NCBI RefSeq assembly: GCF_011742145.1
Contig: NZ_JAAQQU010000104.1
Location: forward strand, 825,938 to 889,937
Length of the DNA: 64,000 bases
Origin: Flavobacterium sp. J49
GTDB lineage: Bacteria; Bacteroidota; Bacteroidia; Flavobacteriales; Flavobacteriaceae
Direction: 5' to 3'
Positions 26,438 to 36,210 of the stretch are shown here, piece after piece (position 1 is the stretch's first letter; every line of letters begins with the position of its first letter). A program made the translations under genes and the position numbers. Under the pieces are notes generated by a model. It was given only the letters and a program-made list of their open reading frames with translations, was not told where the DNA came from and made no database searches.

Positions 26438-28996
26438 ATGGAATCAATGATGATTTATGTGCCGATAGTGATGGCATTAATTGGATTAGCTTTTATGGCT
26501 GTCAAAAGATCTTGGGTTTTAAAACAAGATGCGGGCGATGGCAAAATGAAAGAGATATCAGATTATATTTATGAAGGAGCTTTGGCTTTCCTTAAAGCAG
26601 AATACAGATTATTGGCAGTGTTCGTATTGATTGCCAGTGCTGTGTTGGCCGGAATTTCTTTTGTAGTTCCTACAACACACATATTAATTGTGGTGGCTTT
26701 TATTTTCGGAGCTTTCTTTTCGGCCTTAGCCGGAAATATGGGGATGAAAATCGCTACTAAAACCAACGTAAGAACAACCCAAGCGGCTCGTTCCAGTTTA
26801 CCACAAGCTTTGAAAGTGTCTTTTGGTGGTGGAACCGTTATGGGATTAGGTGTTGCCGGTTTAGCCGTTTTAGGGTTAACAGGTTTCTTTATCCTTTTCT
26901 TCCGTTACTTTATGAATGGCGTATGGACTTCTGCCGAAGACATGACTATCGTTCTGGAAACATTAGCCGGTTTCTCTCTTGGAGCAGAATCTATCGCTTT
27001 GTTTGCTCGTGTAGGTGGTGGTATTTATACCAAAGCTGCTGACGTTGGTGCTGACTTAGTAGGTAAAGTTGAAGCAGGAATCCCTGAAGATGATCCAAGA
27101 AATCCTGCTACTATTGCAGATAACGTTGGAGATAACGTAGGTGACGTTGCCGGAATGGGTGCTGATTTATTTGGTTCTTATGTAGCAACTGTTTTGGCTG
27201 CGATGGTTTTAGGGAACTATGTAATCAAAGATATGGGCGGAAAAATCGAAGACGCATTCGGTGGTATTGGTCCAATTTTATTGCCAATGGCAATCGCTGG
27301 TTTCGGAATCTTATTCTCTATCATCGGAACGATGTTAGTAAAAATATCAAGTGATGACGCTAAAGAAAAACAAGTGCAAGGTGCGTTAAACGTTGGAAAC
27401 TGGGTTTCTATTATTTTAACTGCAGTGTCGTGTTTCTTCTTAGTACAATATTTATTGCCTGCTACAATGACCATGGAATTCTATGGTGAAGGCGCGCAAC
27501 AAATCTCTTCTATGAGAGTATTCTACGCTACTATCGTTGGTTTAGTAGTAGGTGGAGTAATTTCGTCTGTAACAGAATACTACACAGGTTTAGGAACAAA
27601 ACCGGTTTTGGCCATTGTACAAAAATCTTCAACCGGTGCAGGTACAAATGTAATCGCTGGTTTAGCTACCGGTATGATTTCTACATTCCCAACCGTATTA
27701 TTATTTGCCGGTGCTATCTGGGCTTCTTACGCTTTTGCCGGTTTCTACGGTGTAGCTTTAGCAGCTTCTGCAATGATGGCTACAACGGCTATGCAATTAG
27801 CAATCGATGCTTTCGGACCAATCTCTGACAACGCCGGTGGTATCGCTGAAATGAGTGAATTACCAAAAGAAGTTCGCACAAGAACAGATATCTTAGATTC
27901 AGTGGGTAACACTACTGCTGCTACAGGAAAAGGTTTTGCTATCGCTTCTGCTGCGTTAACTTCATTGGCTTTATTTGCAGCGTATGTAACGTTCACCGGA
28001 ATTGACGGGATCAACATCTTCAAAGCGCCTGTATTAGCGATGTTATTCGTTGGAGGGATGATTCCTGTTGTGTTCTCTGCCTTGGCAATGAACTCGGTAG
28101 GTAAAGCGGCAATGGACATGGTTTACGAAGTTCGTCGTCAGTTCAAAGAAATTCCGGGTATCATGGAAGGTACAGGAAAACCTGAATACGGTAAATGTGT
28201 GGAGATTTCTACTAAAGCTGCTTTAAGAGAAATGATGTTGCCGGGCGTTTTAACTATCGGTTTCCCAATAGCTATCGTATTATTAGGTAAATTAGTTTAT
28301 GCTGATAACAACCAATTAATCGCTGAAATGTTAGGTGGTTATATGGCTGGTGTAACTGTATCGGGTGTACTTTGGGCTGTGTTCCAAAACAACGCCGGTG
28401 GTGCTTGGGACAATGCCAAAAAATCTTTCGAAGCTGGTGTTGAAATCAACGGAGAAATGACCTATAAAGGTTCTGATGCCCACAAAGCAGCTGTAACCGG
28501 AGATACTGTTGGTGATCCGTTTAAAGATACTTCAGGTCCGTCAATGAACATCTTAATCAAGTTAACTTGTTTGATTGGTTTAGTTATCGCTCCAATCTTA
28601 GGGGGTCACGAAGCCGGTGCAGTAACCAAAAAAATGGAATGCACTATGGAGATGAAAAAAGAATGTAAAGACATGGGCAAATGCGACATGAGCAAATGCA
28701 AAGACATGACCAAAGAAGAATGTGCTAAAATGTGTGATTCTTTAGGTTGTACGCCTGAGCAAAAAGAAGCTTGTTTATCTCACTACGGTGCTGACGGTAA
28801 ATTCATCGCTGATAAAAAAGGATGTTGTGCCAAACCGGAAGCAGCTACTGCAACTAAAGATGTAAGAGTTGAAATTACCAACACTAACGGTAAAGCCAAA
28901 GCAACTGTAACTACTACAGTAGGCGGAACAGCAACAACTCAAACTTTTGAAGGTACTGAAGCAGAAGTGAAAGCTAAAGTAGATGCTTTAAAATAA
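26438..28996 (+). CDS. hppA: K+-dependent membrane-bound pyrophosphatase (ion-pumping) with Cys/Met-rich C-terminal extension
   Basis: 852 aa from ATG 26438. An upstream in-frame start would put the promoter inside the gene. It is a polytopic mPPase that hydrolyses PPi to pump H+ or Na+. Substrate motifs: DVGADLVGKVEAGIPEDDPR and NVGDNVGDVAGMGADLFGS. GNTTAATGKG (490-499) has Ala where K+-independent enzymes have Lys, so it should need K+. After the last helix (about 728) there is a 124-residue tail (28622-28993) with ten Cys and several Met in its first 70 residues, then a Thr/Val-rich segment. That tail is not part of the catalytic fold and looks metal-binding. Confidence 0.95.
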   Translation: MESMMIYVPIVMALIGLAFMAVKRSWVLKQDAGDGKMKEISDYIYEGALAFLKAEYRLLAVFVLIASAVLAGISFVVPTTHILIVVAFIFGAFFSALAGNMGMKIATKTNVRTTQAARSSLPQALKVSFGGGTVMGLGVAGLAVLGLTGFFILFFRYFMNGVWTSAEDMTIVLETLAGFSLGAESIALFARVGGGIYTKAADVGADLVGKVEAGIPEDDPRNPATIADNVGDNVGDVAGMGADLFGSYVATVLAAMVLGNYVIKDMGGKIEDAFGGIGPILLPMAIAGFGILFSIIGTMLVKISSDDAKEKQVQGALNVGNWVSIILTAVSCFFLVQYLLPATMTMEFYGEGAQQISSMRVFYATIVGLVVGGVISSVTEYYTGLGTKPVLAIVQKSSTGAGTNVIAGLATGMISTFPTVLLFAGAIWASYAFAGFYGVALAASAMMATTAMQLAIDAFGPISDNAGGIAEMSELPKEVRTRTDILDSVGNTTAATGKGFAIASAALTSLALFAAYVTFTGIDGINIFKAPVLAMLFVGGMIPVVFSALAMNSVGKAAMDMVYEVRRQFKEIPGIMEGTGKPEYGKCVEISTKAALREMMLPGVLTIGFPIAIVLLGKLVYADNNQLIAEMLGGYMAGVTVSGVLWAVFQNNAGGAWDNAKKSFEAGVEINGEMTYKGSDAHKAAVTGDTVGDPFKDTSGPSMNILIKLTCLIGLVIAPILGGHEAGAVTKKMECTMEMKKECKDMGKCDMSKCKDMTKEECAKMCDSLGCTPEQKEACLSHYGADGKFIADKKGCCAKPEAATATKDVRVEITNTNGKAKATVTTTVGGTATTQTFEGTEAEVKAKVDALK

Positions 28997-29020
28997 TCGA
29001 AAGATTTAAAAATAATAAAG

Positions 29021-29049
29021 ATGCCTCGCAATTGCGGGGCATTTTTTTT
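29021..29049 (+). terminator. Terminator of hppA
   Basis: ATGCCTCGC / GCGGGGCAT stem (one G-U), AATT loop, then eight T. The GH20 start is placed downstream of it (29090). Confidence 0.9.
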
Positions 29050-29089
29050 GTCTTTTTTGTTTAAATTAGCCAAGACAAACACAACTTCC

Positions 29090-31363
29090 ATGACCAATAA
29101 ATTTGCCTTTTTTTTGCTGCTATTTTTCAATATTGTTTTTTCACAGAATCCATTGCCTTTGATTCCTCAGCCCGAATCGGTAGAAATCAGAAAAGGCCAT
29201 TTCGTTTTAAATAAAGAAACGGTAATCCAAGCAGAGGCTTCTATGTTTGAAGCACACTATTTGCAACAAGCCATAAAACAGCAAACAGGATTGGAGCTTA
29301 AAATTGTACCGGTGGCGGCCAATGTTTCCAAAATAAGCTTAAGTTTTGATCTTGACAGTCCTGAAGCTAGTGGCATCAAAGAACCCTATAAACTCACGGT
29401 TTCCGATAAAACAATAGTGATTAAAGCGGAATACAATCAGGGCTTTTTCTACGGGATTCAAACGCTTCTCCAGTTAATTCCCTTCGAAAAAAAGGATGAA
29501 ATCAAAGTACCATGTTTAGAGATAAAAGACTATTCTAAATACGCCTGGCGTGGCATGCACCTCGATTGCGCCCGACATTTCTTCTCCGTAGATTTTGTCA
29601 AAAAGTATATCGATTACCTGGCGATGTACAAGTTCAACACTTTTCATTGGCACTTAACCGATGACCAAGGTTGGCGAATTGAAATCAAACAATATCCAAA
29701 ACTGACCGAAGTCGGTGCGTGGCGAAATGGTTCAATGATAGGCCATTATAACGAACAAAAATATGATGACATCCGATACGGTGGTTTTTATACGCAAGAG
29801 CAAATCAAAGAAGTAGTGGCTTATGCCAAACAACGTCACATTACCGTCGTGCCCGAAATCGAAATGCCAGGACATGCCGTAGCCGCTTTAGCCGCTTATC
29901 CGCAATATTCCTGTACCGGCGGACCATTTGAAGTGGAAAAACAATGGGGCGTTTTAGATGATGTGTTTTGTCCCAAAGAGGAAACTTTCACTTTTTTGCA
30001 AAATATCTTAACCGAAGTTATTGCTTTATTTCCTTCCCAATACATCCACATCGGAGGCGATGAATGTCCGAAAACCCGCTGGAAGAAATGCACGCATTGC
30101 CAAAATTTAATCCAAGAAAAAGGACTGAAAGACGAACACGAACTCCAAAGTTATTTCATTCAAAGAATGGAAAAGTTTGTCAACACCAAAGGGCGAAAAA
30201 TAATAGGTTGGGACGAAATCTTAGAAGGTGGTTTGGCACCCAATGCGGCCGTAATGAGTTGGCGAGGTACCGAAGGAGGAATCGCAGCCGCAAAACAAAA
30301 ACATTTCGTCGTAATGACGCCCGGTTCACATTGTTATTTCGACCATTACCAAGGCAATCCGCAAAACGAACCTTTAGCCATTGGCGGCTACACTCCGGTA
30401 GAAAAAGTGTATGCGTTTAATCCGATTCCAGAAGAATTATCTTCGGAAGAATCCCAATACATTCTTGGTGCGCAAGCCAATTTGTGGACCGAATATATTA
30501 CATCACCGGAACAAGTGGAATACATGATTTTCCCGCGAATGATGGCCTTATCAGAAGTGCTTTGGGGAACTTCCAATCCCGAGAAATATGCCGATTTCGA
30601 AAAACGAATGATACAACAGTTTCCCGTTTTAGAGAAGAAAGGCATCAAATACAGCAAAGCTTTATTCGAAATTACGTCCGATGTGATGCCCAAACCCGGT
30701 GGTCATGGTGTTTTATATTTATTAAAAACCAATCTGCAACCCAACGGAATTCACTACACCACCGATGGGTCTCAACCAACAACGCTGTCAAAGGTTTACA
30801 ATCAACCGCTGGAAATCACCAAATCCCAAACGATAAAAGCGGCTTATTTTGAAAATGACCAACCTAAAAGCAATGTTGTCGAACAATCATTCCTCATTCA
30901 CAAAGCCACCAGCCAACTGGTTTCGCTTCAAAACCACCCCAGCGGGAATTATGCCAAAGGAGGAGGATTTACTTTGGTGGATGGCATCAAAGGCGACAAA
31001 GCTAAATTTGGACAACATTGGCTCGGCTTTTCGGGAACCGATTTAATCGCTACCATTGATTTAGGTTCTAGACAAAAAATCAATCGCTTGGGCATCGGAC
31101 TATTGAGCAGTCCTTCATCTTGGATTTATTTTCCTAAAAAAGTGACATTCCAGGTTTCAGAAGATATGATACAATTTGATACCATCGGCACTTTTTCCGC
31201 TGAAGAAATTCAAAAAAGCAAAGGTCAAATCACCTTAGATTGCAATAAAAAAAACATTCAATTTGTAAAAGTAACGGTCGAAAACTTCGGCACTATTCCC
31301 GACGGTCAGCCCGGAGCCGGAAACAAAGCGTGGCTTTTTGCAGATGAAATAACCATAGAATAA
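29090..31363 (+). CDS. GH20 beta-N-acetylhexosaminidase, exported
   Basis: 757 aa from ATG 29090. The signal peptide is TNKFAFFLLLFFNIVFSQ. Domains: GH20 N-terminal (about 25-145), the TIM-barrel catalytic domain (about 148-500) with HWHLTDDQGWRIEIK and the catalytic Asp-Glu pair in HIGGDECPKTRW, then a chitobiase C-terminal-like segment and a discoidin-like domain (about 620-757). It releases terminal GlcNAc/GalNAc. It starts a four-gene operon fitting N-glycan breakdown. An earlier in-frame ATG (29021) lies within the terminator and is rejected. Confidence 0.95.
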   Translation: MTNKFAFFLLLFFNIVFSQNPLPLIPQPESVEIRKGHFVLNKETVIQAEASMFEAHYLQQAIKQQTGLELKIVPVAANVSKISLSFDLDSPEASGIKEPYKLTVSDKTIVIKAEYNQGFFYGIQTLLQLIPFEKKDEIKVPCLEIKDYSKYAWRGMHLDCARHFFSVDFVKKYIDYLAMYKFNTFHWHLTDDQGWRIEIKQYPKLTEVGAWRNGSMIGHYNEQKYDDIRYGGFYTQEQIKEVVAYAKQRHITVVPEIEMPGHAVAALAAYPQYSCTGGPFEVEKQWGVLDDVFCPKEETFTFLQNILTEVIALFPSQYIHIGGDECPKTRWKKCTHCQNLIQEKGLKDEHELQSYFIQRMEKFVNTKGRKIIGWDEILEGGLAPNAAVMSWRGTEGGIAAAKQKHFVVMTPGSHCYFDHYQGNPQNEPLAIGGYTPVEKVYAFNPIPEELSSEESQYILGAQANLWTEYITSPEQVEYMIFPRMMALSEVLWGTSNPEKYADFEKRMIQQFPVLEKKGIKYSKALFEITSDVMPKPGGHGVLYLLKTNLQPNGIHYTTDGSQPTTLSKVYNQPLEITKSQTIKAAYFENDQPKSNVVEQSFLIHKATSQLVSLQNHPSGNYAKGGGFTLVDGIKGDKAKFGQHWLGFSGTDLIATIDLGSRQKINRLGIGLLSSPSSWIYFPKKVTFQVSEDMIQFDTIGTFSAEEIQKSKGQITLDCNKKNIQFVKVTVENFGTIPDGQPGAGNKAWLFADEITIE

Positions 31364-31365
31364 CT

Positions 31366-32358
31366 ATGTCAAATCGCAGAAATTTTCTCAAAACAGCGGC
31401 GGCAGGTTCTGTAGCCTTGGCGCTTCAAACATTTGCTTCGAAAGAAGATAATTCAGCAAAGCCAAAAGGCAAAGTCAATAAGCCAATTGTGCTTTCCACC
31501 TGGAATTTTGGCGTACAAGCCAATGGCGCCGCGTGGGAAGTTCTAAAAAATAACGGTCGTGCACTAGATGCCGTTGAAGCCGGAGTGAAAATTCCGGAAG
31601 GCGACCCAACCGAAAGAAGCGTAGGCTATGGCGGAAGACCTGACCGAGACGGAAAAGTTACGCTCGACGCTTGTATCATGGACGAGTTTGCCAATATCGG
31701 TTCGGTAGCGGCTTTGGAACACATCAAACATCCGATTTCTGTAGCCCGCGCAGTGATGGAAAAAACACCTCATGTGATGTTGGTTGGTGATGGTGCTTTG
31801 CAATTTGCCCTATCCCAAGGGTTTAAAAAAGAAAATCTCTTGGTAGAAGATTCCAAAAAAGAATGGAAGGAATGGCTCAAAACCAGTCAGTACAAACCCA
31901 TTGCCAACATTGAAAACCACGATACCATCGGCATGATTGCTTTAGACAGTCACGGGAATCTTTCCGGTGCTTGTACCACTAGCGGCATGGCGTTCAAAAT
32001 GCACGGTCGATTAGGTGATTCGCCAATCATTGGTGCTGGTTTGTATGTCGATAATGAAATCGGAGCTGCCACAGCCACCGGTCATGGCGAAGAAGTCATC
32101 AGAATTTCGGGTTGCCATTTGGTAGTCGAGTTAATGCGACAGGGAAATTCACCGCAACAAGCTTGTGAAGAAGCCGTTTCGCGTATTGTGAAACTGACAC
32201 AAAATCGCAACAAAAATCTTAAAGACATCCAGGTTGGTTTTATCGCTTTAGACAAACAAGGCAATTACGGCGCGTATTGTATTCAAGGCGGATTTAATTA
32301 TGCAGTAAACGACAACTCCGGTAATAAGTTAGTTGATGCAGATTATTTTTTGAAATAA
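31366..32358 (+). CDS. N4-(beta-N-acetylglucosaminyl)-L-asparaginase, Tat-type signal
   Basis: 330 aa Ntn-hydrolase. A twin-arginine-like signal (NRRNFLKTAAAGSVALAL) precedes the mature protein. The autocleavage/catalytic Thr is in NIENHDTIGMIALD (about residue 184), followed by CTTSGMAFKMHGRLGDSPIIG and ATATGHGEEVIR. It cleaves the GlcNAc-Asn bond left after deglycosylation of N-glycoproteins. It starts 2 bp after the GH20 stop, so the two enzymes are surely co-expressed. Confidence 0.95.
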   Translation: MSNRRNFLKTAAAGSVALALQTFASKEDNSAKPKGKVNKPIVLSTWNFGVQANGAAWEVLKNNGRALDAVEAGVKIPEGDPTERSVGYGGRPDRDGKVTLDACIMDEFANIGSVAALEHIKHPISVARAVMEKTPHVMLVGDGALQFALSQGFKKENLLVEDSKKEWKEWLKTSQYKPIANIENHDTIGMIALDSHGNLSGACTTSGMAFKMHGRLGDSPIIGAGLYVDNEIGAATATGHGEEVIRISGCHLVVELMRQGNSPQQACEEAVSRIVKLTQNRNKNLKDIQVGFIALDKQGNYGAYCIQGGFNYAVNDNSGNKLVDADYFLK

Positions 32359-32422
32359 ATCTGTGCTAATCCGTTCAATCCGTGTAATCTGCGGCTAAAA
32401 AACAGACTAATCAAATTCCAAT

Positions 32423-33088
32423 ATGAAATTAGAAATCGCTTGTTTCAACTTAGATTCAGCTCTAATCGCCCAAGAAAATGGCGCCGATAGGGTAGAGCTT
32501 TGTGCCGGAATTGACATAGGAGGTGTCACACCCAATTTTGAAACCGTAAAGCAAGCCCGAGAAAATTTAAGCATCGATTTGTATGTTATGATTCGCCCAC
32601 GAGGAGGCAATTTTGTATACAGTGATGAAGAGTTTCAGCAAATGCAAAAGAATATTTTAGCCGTAAAAGAACTGGAAGTTAACGGTTTTGTTTTCGGAAT
32701 TTTAGATGAAAATAATAAAATTGATATAGAAAGAAATAGTGAACTAGTGAATTTGGCCAAACCTTTGCCATGCACGTTTCACCGCGCTTTTGACGAAGTA
32801 GAAAATCCGTTTGAGGCTTTGGAACAAATCATAGACTGCGGTTTTAAAACGATTTTAACGTCGGGTCAAGCCCAAAATGTAACAGAAGGGATGAACCGTT
32901 TAACCGAATTGGTTTCCAAAGCCAATGACCGTATTGCTATCATGCCCGGCGGTGGTTTGCGTTCCACCAATATTGAACAGATTCAACAAAACACCAAAGC
33001 GGTTTTTTATCATTCTTCGGCGATAACTGACGGTAGTGAAACTGCAAATCCAAATGAAATTCAAGCCTTAAAAGCCAAACTGAAATGA
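32423..33088 (+). CDS. cutC: CutC family TIM-barrel protein
   Basis: 221 aa, with N-terminal EIACFNLDSALIAQENGADR, LYVMIRPRGGNFVYS and CTFHRAFDEVENP, all typical of CutC. The family was named for copper homeostasis but the biochemical role is unsettled. Its position between aspartylglucosaminidase and beta-mannosidase, overlapping the latter by 4 nt (ATGA), suggests a sugar-related job. That is inference from context only. Confidence 0.93.
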   Translation: MKLEIACFNLDSALIAQENGADRVELCAGIDIGGVTPNFETVKQARENLSIDLYVMIRPRGGNFVYSDEEFQQMQKNILAVKELEVNGFVFGILDENNKIDIERNSELVNLAKPLPCTFHRAFDEVENPFEALEQIIDCGFKTILTSGQAQNVTEGMNRLTELVSKANDRIAIMPGGGLRSTNIEQIQQNTKAVFYHSSAITDGSETANPNEIQALKAKLK

Positions 33089-35565
33089 GAACTTTATTAT
33101 TGAAATTCATGATTGTTTTTTTGTCGCCAATGGTACTTTGGGCACAAAAAAAAGAGCGCAATTTAAGTTCGGAAAAGTGGCAATTCAAAAGTGTTCATAA
33201 CGATAAATACAAATGGTTTCCCGCCAAAGTTCCGGGAACCGTGCACACCGATTTGCTGGCGAACCAATTAATCCCCGATCCTTTTTTCGATGCCAATGAA
33301 AAACAGTTGCAATGGATAGAAAACGAAGATTGGCAATACCAAACGGCTTTCATAATCTCCAAAGAAGAGCTGGATCATCAAAATGCCATTCTACAATTCG
33401 ACGGATTAGACACTTTTGCCGAAGTGACTTTAAACGGAACTAAAATCCTTTCCGCTAACAACATGTTCCGAACATGGAAAGTTGACGTGAGAAAGCAGCT
33501 GAAAATTGGGCAAAACAAATTAGAAATTACTTTCAATTCCGCCGTTAAAAAAGGAAAAGAAGAAGCCAAAAAACTAACTTATACTTTACCAGGCGACGAA
33601 AAAATATTCACCCGGAAAGCACAATACCATTTTGGTTGGGATTGGGGACCAAGATTTGTCACCGCCGGGATTTACAAGAAAGTAGCGCTTCATTTTTGGG
33701 ACAATGCCACGATAACCAACATCAAAACCAATCAGGATTTGACCAATAAAAGTTTGGCAAAAGTTGAGTTTGCAATCGAAATAAACAGTAAGAATGCTTC
33801 TCAATACGAATTAAAAATCAATGAGAAATCGGAATTCCTTCAACTCGAAAAAGGGAAAAACAACTTGTCGCTGACCTACGAAATCAAGAACCCGAAATTG
33901 TGGTGGCCCAATGGTTTAGGCGAAGCGCATTTGTATCCGTTTGAAGTTAGTTTAGCCCAAAACAAACAAATCATAGACATCAAGAAATTAAACATCGGCT
34001 TGCGAACGATTGAATTAATTCAGGATAAAGATGAAATTGGCAAAAGCTTTTATTTTAAAGTAAACGACCAACCGGTATTTATGAAAGGAGCCAATGTCAT
34101 TCCGCCCGACAGTTTTTTGCCAAGAGCAACAGATTCGGTTTATCAATCTATAGTCAAAAATGCGGCAGTCGCCAACATGAACATGCTGAGAGTTTGGGGC
34201 GGCGGTGTATATGCTGAGGATGCTTTTTATGAGGCTTGTGACAAAAACGGTATTTTAGTTTGGCAGGATTTTATGTTTGCCTGCGCGATGTATCCCGGCG
34301 ATGAAACGTTTTTAGCCAATGTAAAACAGGAAGTTGTTGATAATGTTTCTCGTTTGCAAAACCATCCGAGTATTGCACTTTGGTGTGGGAATAACGAAAA
34401 TGACGAAGGTTGGCACAATTGGGGTTGGCAAAAACAATACAACTATTCAGCACAGGATTCGACTAAGATTTGGAACGATTACCAAAAGCTGTTTCACGAA
34501 CTGATTCCGCAAACACTTGACAGATTGTTACCTAAAAATGAAAACCGTTATTGGCCATCTTCACCATCTATTGGTTGGGGCAAGAAAGAGAGTTTGCTAA
34601 GCGGTGATGCCCATTATTGGGGTGTTTGGTGGGGAATGGAACCTTTTGAAATGTACCGTCAGAAAGTGGGACGCTTCATGAGCGAATACGGTTTTCAAAG
34701 CATGCCCGATATTAAAACGTTTCAGGCTTTCGCCAAAAGTAGCGAACTGCATTTCGATTCGGAAGCGGTTAAAAGCCATCAAAAGCATCCAACGGGTTAC
34801 AAGACGATAAATGAATACATGGCGAGAGATTACCAAGTGCCCAACAATTTTGAAGACTATATTTATGTATCCCAATTGTTGCAAGCCGAAGGCATGAAAA
34901 TGGCCATTGAAGCGCATCGAACCGACCGCAGATGCATGGGAACGTTGTTTTGGCAACTCAATGACTGTTGGCCTGTGACTTCCTGGAGTTCGGTGGATTA
35001 TTTTGGGAGATGGAAAGCGTTTCATCATCAAGCGAAGCGAAGTTTTGAGGAGGTGTTGATTTCAGTAAAGGAAGAAGAAAGTAGCTATAAAGCTTATATA
35101 GTCAATGATGGTTTGAATCCGTTTGAAGGCCAATTTGAGGTGGTTTTACAAGATTTTAATGGTAAAAAACTTTGGTCTGCCAAAAATACCGGCGTTATTC
35201 CGGGAAGCTCAAATTTGGTTCATTTTGAAATTTCTAAAAGTGATTTAGAAAGTTTTGAATCGAAAAAAACTGTGCTTTCTGTTTCGTTTGATTCTGAAAA
35301 TAAATCAGCAAATTCACTTTTCTATTTTGTTAAGCCTAAAGATTTGCAATTGAGTAATCCAAATATCCAAATTACAAAGCTTGATGAGTTAACTTATGAA
35401 ATCTTTTCTGATGTTTTGACGAAGAATGTTTTTCTTTCTTCTGAAGAAGATACTTTTTTCAGTGACAATTATTTCGATATTTTGCCCGGACAGAAAGTAC
35501 AAATCCAATTATCAAATTCGGTAAAAGCGATTCAGGTGAAAAGTTTATTTGATACGATGCCATAA
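33085..35565 (+). CDS. GH2 beta-mannosidase, exported
   Basis: 826 aa. A signal peptide (to about 20, LSPMVLWAQ) is followed by a sugar-binding jelly roll (about 25-190), an Ig-like domain and the TIM barrel. The acid/base Glu sits in LWCGNNENDEGWHNWG and the nucleophile Glu in FMSEYGFQSMPDI. It removes the beta-1,4-Man linked to chitobiose in N-glycan cores. Together with the GH20 and the GlcNAc-asparaginase this completes a core-degrading set. Start overlaps the cutC stop. Confidence 0.94.
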   Translation: MRTLLLKFMIVFLSPMVLWAQKKERNLSSEKWQFKSVHNDKYKWFPAKVPGTVHTDLLANQLIPDPFFDANEKQLQWIENEDWQYQTAFIISKEELDHQNAILQFDGLDTFAEVTLNGTKILSANNMFRTWKVDVRKQLKIGQNKLEITFNSAVKKGKEEAKKLTYTLPGDEKIFTRKAQYHFGWDWGPRFVTAGIYKKVALHFWDNATITNIKTNQDLTNKSLAKVEFAIEINSKNASQYELKINEKSEFLQLEKGKNNLSLTYEIKNPKLWWPNGLGEAHLYPFEVSLAQNKQIIDIKKLNIGLRTIELIQDKDEIGKSFYFKVNDQPVFMKGANVIPPDSFLPRATDSVYQSIVKNAAVANMNMLRVWGGGVYAEDAFYEACDKNGILVWQDFMFACAMYPGDETFLANVKQEVVDNVSRLQNHPSIALWCGNNENDEGWHNWGWQKQYNYSAQDSTKIWNDYQKLFHELIPQTLDRLLPKNENRYWPSSPSIGWGKKESLLSGDAHYWGVWWGMEPFEMYRQKVGRFMSEYGFQSMPDIKTFQAFAKSSELHFDSEAVKSHQKHPTGYKTINEYMARDYQVPNNFEDYIYVSQLLQAEGMKMAIEAHRTDRRCMGTLFWQLNDCWPVTSWSSVDYFGRWKAFHHQAKRSFEEVLISVKEEESSYKAYIVNDGLNPFEGQFEVVLQDFNGKKLWSAKNTGVIPGSSNLVHFEISKSDLESFESKKTVLSVSFDSENKSANSLFYFVKPKDLQLSNPNIQITKLDELTYEIFSDVLTKNVFLSSEEDTFFSDNYFDILPGQKVQIQLSNSVKAIQVKSLFDTMP

Positions 35566-35593
35566 AAAAAGCTCCAATTTTGGAGCTTTTTAT
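35563..35593. terminator. Bidirectional terminator after the beta-mannosidase gene
   Basis: AAAAGCTCCA (35567-35576), loop ATTT, TGGAGCTTTT (35581-35590). Perfect 10-bp stem with A/T runs on both sides. Convergent with the deoxynucleoside kinase gene. Confidence 0.9.
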
Positions 35594-35595
35594 TT

Positions 35596-36210
35596 TTAAA
35601 ACAAGCCGTTTATCTCGGCATTAATTCGGTTGATAATCATTCCTAAATCTTCCGGATTGTTCACGAAATCAACATTATCCACATCAATAATTAATAGCTT
35701 TCCTTTATCATAAGTCGTAATCCAAGCTTCATAGCGTTCGTTCAATCGGCTCAAGTAGTCAATTGAAATAGTGTTTTCGTAATCGCGACCTCTTTTGTGG
35801 ATTTGGGAAACCAAGTTGGGAATGGAACTTCTCAAATAAATCAACAAATCAGGAGCGCCAACCAAGCCTTCCATCAATTCAAAAAGCGAAGTGTAATTTT
35901 GAAAATCACGGTTGGTCATTAATCCCATAGCATGTAAGTTGGGCGCAAAAATATGGGCGTCCTCATAAATCGTTCGATCCTGAATGATGTTTTTACCGCT
36001 TTCGCGGATTTGCAATACCTGACGGAAACGCGAATTCAAGAAATAAATCTGCAAGTTAAAACTCCAACGTTCCATTTGGTGGTAAAAATCATCCAAATAC
36101 GGATTGTCAACCACGTCTTCAAAATGAGGTTCCCATTTGAAATGTTTGGCTAAAAATCGGGTTAATGTTGTCTTTCCTGCTCCTATATTTCCTGCGACTG
36201 CTATGTGCAT
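35596..36210 (-). CDS. Deoxynucleoside kinase
   Basis: 204 aa P-loop kinase: GNIGAGKTTLTRFLAKHF (about 7-24, Walker A), the ERS-like region IIQDRTIYEDAHIFA, and LIYLRSSIPNLVSQIHKRGRDYE (LID arginines). It phosphorylates deoxynucleosides in salvage, and specificity is not readable here. It overlaps the stop of the upstream exported-protein gene by one base (TAATG), so it is the second gene of a pair. Confidence 0.93.
   Translation of the reverse strand: MHIAVAGNIGAGKTTLTRFLAKHFKWEPHFEDVVDNPYLDDFYHQMERWSFNLQIYFLNSRFRQVLQIRESGKNIIQDRTIYEDAHIFAPNLHAMGLMTNRDFQNYTSLFELMEGLVGAPDLLIYLRSSIPNLVSQIHKRGRDYENTISIDYLSRLNERYEAWITTYDKGKLLIIDVDNVDFVNNPEDLGMIINRINAEINGLF

Noticed and set aside
29021-29089. 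ATG 29021 as start of the GH20 enzyme
   Set aside because: This codon lies in the hppA terminator hairpin, and a proper signal peptide begins at 29090.
34597-35031. 144-aa minus-strand frame within the beta-mannosidase gene
   Set aside because: It is the antisense shadow of a well-supported GH2 gene and has no recognisable features.
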